Assembly (NCBI GenBank): GCA_014650415.1
Contig: BMUX01000003.1
Coordinates: forward strand, 558,001 to 622,000
Length of the DNA: 64,000 nucleotides
Direction of reading: 5' to 3'
Source: Streptomyces spiroverticillatus
GTDB taxonomy: Bacteria > Actinomycetota > Actinomycetes > Streptomycetales > Streptomycetaceae
The notes beneath the pieces were generated by a model, which did no database searches, had not been told where the DNA came from, and worked only from the letters and a program-made list of their open reading frames with translations. This document shows positions 61,571 to 64,000 of this stretch, piece after piece. The translations under genes and the position numbers were made by a program. How positions within the stretch are numbered: the first letter of the stretch is position 1; each line of letters starts with the position of its first letter.

Positions 61571-64000
61571 CTACTCGCCCGGGTGGGCGAGTTCGATGTC
61601 GTGCGCGTCCACGCCGCGCCCCGCCACCGTCAGGTTGCCCGCGACCGGCGGGTAGCCCGTCGCGATGACCGTGTACTCGCCCGCGTCCAGGTCGGTGAAG
61701 GCGTACGCGCCGTCCTCACCGGTGGTGGAGGTCGCGACCACGTTGCCCGCCGCGTCCATGATCGTGACGCGGGCGTCGGGGAGCGGGCGGCGGGCGGCGC
61801 CCGCCCGGACCGTGCCCTGGACCAGCGCGCCGGCCTGGAGGACGGCCTCGATGCGGGTGATGCCCGTGCCGCCGATCTCGACGGGGAGCGCCATCGGGCG
61901 GAAGCCCGCCGCGTTGACCGCGACCGTCACCGTGCCCGGGACCAGCTCGGCGAAGGCGAACTCGCCGGACTCGTTGGACTTTCCGGTGGCCAGCACGTCG
62001 CCGCGGACGTCGGTCACGATGACCATCGCCTCCGGGACGCCCGTGCCGTCGGCCGCGCTGCGGACGGCGCCGCTGAGGCCGCTGGTGCCGGACAGGAGGA
62101 TGTCGTACGCCATCGGCTCGTCCCCGACGGTGACCGTCGAGGCCTGCGGCTGGAAGCCGTCGGCGGAGGCGATCAGGACGTACGAGCCGGCGGACGGGGC
62201 GTCCACCGCGTAGCGGCCGTCGGGCTGGGCCACCGAGCGGCCCAGCTGGCGTCCCGCGAGGGAGATCAGCGTGACCGCCGCGCCGCGGACCGAAGCGCCC
62301 TCGGCGGTACGGACCGTGCCGTGCAGGGTGCGTCCCGTGGGCTGCGACTGCACCGGGGCCTCCTCCTCGTGGACCGGGGCGATGCCCGCCAGGCCCTCGG
62401 CCGCGGCCTCCACCGGGGTCTCGCCGACGGCGGCGGAGGCGGTCGGGGCGTCAGCGTCATTCGAGGTCTTCAGGGCGACCTCCTTGACGAACAGGACCAG
62501 GAGCAGGGCGACCAGGGCGAAGGGGGCCGCGTAGAGGAAGACGTCCGCGACGCCGTCGCCGTACGCGCTCTCCATCACCTTGCGGATCGGGGGCGGCAGG
62601 GTGTCCATGTCGGGAATGCCGTCACTGGCGCCGCCGCCCGGGAGCTTGATGTGCAGCGCGGTCAGGCCGTCGGTGACGTAGTGCGTGATGCGGGTGGAGA
62701 GCACCGCGCCGAGTGCGGAGACGCCGACCGCACCGCCGAGGGTCCGGGTGAAGGCGACCAGCGAGCTGGCGGCGCCCAGTTCCTGCGGCTTGACCTGGTT
62801 CTGCGTGGCGAGGACCAGGTTCTGCATCATCATGCCGAGGCCCAGGCCCAGGATCGCCATCCAGATGGCGACCTGCCAGTACTCGGTGTCGTACGCGATG
62901 GTCGAGAGCAGACCCAGACCGGCGGTCAGACCGACGCCGCCGCCGACCAGGAAGCCCTTCCAGCGGCCGGTCTTGGTGATGATCGCGCCGGAGACCGTCG
63001 AGGAGAGGAAGAGACCGGCGATCATCGGGATGGTCATGACGCCGGACATCGTCGGCGACTTGTCCCGGGCGAGCTGGAAGTACTGCGAGAGGAAGACCGT
63101 CGAGCCGAACATCGCGACACCGACGAACAGGCTCGCCGCCGAGGTCAGCGCGATGGTGCGGTTGCGGAAGAAGCGCAGCGGGATGAGGGGCTCGGCGACC
63201 TTGGACTCGATGATCACGAAGATGATGCCGAGGACGATCGAACCGCCGACCATCGTGTACGTCTGCCACGAGTTCCAGTCGTAGTTCTTGCCCGCGAGGG
63301 TCACCCAGATCATCAGCAGCGAGGCCGAGGCGGCGAGGAAGAACGCGCCGAACCAGTCGATCTTGACCTTGCGCTTGTTCACCGGCAGGTGCAGCGTCTT
63401 CTGTAGGATGATCAGCGCGATGGCCGCGAACGGCACGCCCACGTAGAAGCACCAGCGCCAGCCGAGCCACGAGGTGTCGGTGATGACACCGCCGAGCAGC
63501 GGGCCGCCGACGGTGGCGACCGCGAAGGTGGCGCCGATGTAGCCGGAGTAACGGCCGCGCTCGCGCGGCGGGATCATCGCGGCGATGACGATCTGGGACA
63601 GCGCCACCAGACCGCCGGTGCCGATGCCCTGGAGCACCCGGAAGCCGATCAGCATTCCGGTGTTCTGGGAGAGACCGGCCAGCGCGGACGCCAGCACGAA
63701 GATGATCAGGGATATCTGGACCAGCAGCTTCTTGCTGAACAGGTCCGCCATCTTGCCCCAGATGGGGGTGGTGACGGCCATGGACAGCATGGCTGCGGTG
63801 ACGACCCAGGTGTAGGCGCTCTGGGTGCCGTCGAGGTCGCGGATGATCTCGGGAAGGGCGTTCGACACGATCGTCGACGACAGCATCGCGACGAACATGC
63901 CGAGCAGGAGGCCCGCGAGGGCTTCCATGATCTGGCGGTGCGTCATGGGCGCGGCACTGTCGGAGGCAGGAGCCTGGGAGGCCCCGTGCTTGGCGTGGCC
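61571..64000 (-). CDS. DHA2 MFS transporter with three C-terminal carboxypeptidase-regulatory-like domains, 5' end outside window
   Basis: The frame is open to the window edge, so the true start lies beyond 64000; 18 codons precede the ATG at 63946 within the window. From that ATG, residues 1-500 form a 14-helix MFS drug exporter (SSTIVSNALPEI motif in helix 1, WGKMADLFSKK motif A). A linker of about 40 residues follows, then three small beta domains (about 545-630, 630-715, 715-791), each with a pattern GTVR...GVPEA-type turn, DGxYAF or equivalent and a GxxTVxAxGF strand. Attachment of such domains to an exporter is unusual. They probably lie in the cytosol after an even number of helices. 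Confidence 0.88.
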   Translation of the reverse strand, partial: GHAKHGASQAPASDSAAPMTHRQIMEALAGLLLGMFVAMLSSTIVSNALPEIIRDLDGTQSAYTWVVTAAMLSMAVTTPIWGKMADLFSKKLLVQISLIIFVLASALAGLSQNTGMLIGFRVLQGIGTGGLVALSQIVIAAMIPPRERGRYSGYIGATFAVATVGGPLLGGVITDTSWLGWRWCFYVGVPFAAIALIILQKTLHLPVNKRKVKIDWFGAFFLAASASLLMIWVTLAGKNYDWNSWQTYTMVGGSIVLGIIFVIIESKVAEPLIPLRFFRNRTIALTSAASLFVGVAMFGSTVFLSQYFQLARDKSPTMSGVMTIPMIAGLFLSSTVSGAIITKTGRWKGFLVGGGVGLTAGLGLLSTIAYDTEYWQVAIWMAILGLGLGMMMQNLVLATQNQVKPQELGAASSLVAFTRTLGGAVGVSALGAVLSTRITHYVTDGLTALHIKLPGGGASDGIPDMDTLPPPIRKVMESAYGDGVADVFLYAAPFALVALLLVLFVKEVALKTSNDADAPTASAAVGETPVEAAAEGLAGIAPVHEEEAPVQSQPTGRTLHGTVRTAEGASVRGAAVTLISLAGRQLGRSVAQPDGRYAVDAPSAGSYVLIASADGFQPQASTVTVGDEPMAYDILLSGTSGLSGAVRSAADGTGVPEAMVIVTDVRGDVLATGKSNESGEFAFAELVPGTVTVAVNAAGFRPMALPVEIGGTGITRIEAVLQAGALVQGTVRAGAARRPLPDARVTIMDAAGNVVATSTTGEDGAYAFTDLDAGEYTVIATGYPPVAGNLTVAGRGVDAHDIELAHPGE

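Overview
The window is a high-GC actinobacterial chromosome segment, almost certainly from Streptomyces. The evidence is third-position G/C bias throughout, GTG starts coupled by GTGA overlaps, SigE-family ECF sigma, RsbW-like, STAS and ANTAR regulators, and the recognisable order serS - pheA - DyP peroxidase (DtpA) - copper genes. Four exact copies of the Streptomyces ParB site GTTTCACGTGAAAC plus one single-mismatch copy, and repeated DnaA-box-like TGTGGATAA sequences, suggest an origin-proximal location on the chromosome. No oriC, dnaA or dnaN is present here.

Layout. 0-3 kb (minus strand): coupled metal-dependent hydrolase (cut by the window edge), an EphD-like alpha/beta-hydrolase-SDR fusion, and an M24 peptidase. 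3.3-6.9 kb: an ABC-2 operon of two ATPases and two membrane subunits. 7-9.1 kb: CynX/NimT-type MFS exporter with its FadR-type regulator. 9.5-13.1 kb: HAD phosphatase, serS, pheA. 13.2-19.5 kb: extracytoplasmic copper module (DtpA, CopCD, PCuAC/ECuC, Sco, YcnI, His-containing membrane protein) with parS sites. 19.7-28.2 kb: housekeeping and signalling genes (two RsbW-like ATPases, PepP, PP2C phosphatase, SEC-C protein, GDPD, a degenerate primase-polymerase-like protein). 28.5-31.9 kb: HtrA protease, tRNA-Ser(UGA), a Prim-Pol gene, and a small Asn/Gln-rich secreted protein. 32.1-37.0 kb: a five-gene translationally coupled cluster whose order and domains match the mycobacterial igr steroid side-chain operon (ChsE2-ChsH2-ChsE1-ChsH1-Ltp2). 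37.1-40.6 kb: DUF1906 secreted protein, ECF sigma factor, acyl-CoA synthetase. 40.6-40.7 kb: three parS sites in 87 bp. 40.7-44.6 kb: a 1286-residue PAS/pseudo-kinase/receiver protein. 44.9-45.4 kb: tRNA-Ser(GCU) and tRNA-Arg(ACG). 45.5-49.4 kb: DUF2797, BRO-N, amidohydrolase and luciferase-like genes. 49.6-55.7 kb: two-component system followed by GT2-GtrA and GT39 membrane glycosyltransferases. 55.8-58.3 kb: DHA2 exporter with TetR regulator and a clear operator. 58.3-60.6 kb: STAS protein and two GAF-ANTAR regulators. 60.6-64 kb: YceI-like protein and a DHA2 transporter, both carrying carboxypeptidase-regulatory-like domains; the transporter runs off the right edge.

How the genes work together. 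The clearest units are the copper module that should feed extracytoplasmic cuproenzymes, the igr-like beta-oxidation module with a nearby acyl-CoA ligase, the ABC-2 exporter operon, the TetR/exporter pair, and the kinase-regulator pair upstream of cell-envelope glycosyltransferases. No transposases, integrases or CRISPR arrays were seen. The region reads as core chromosome rather than an island.
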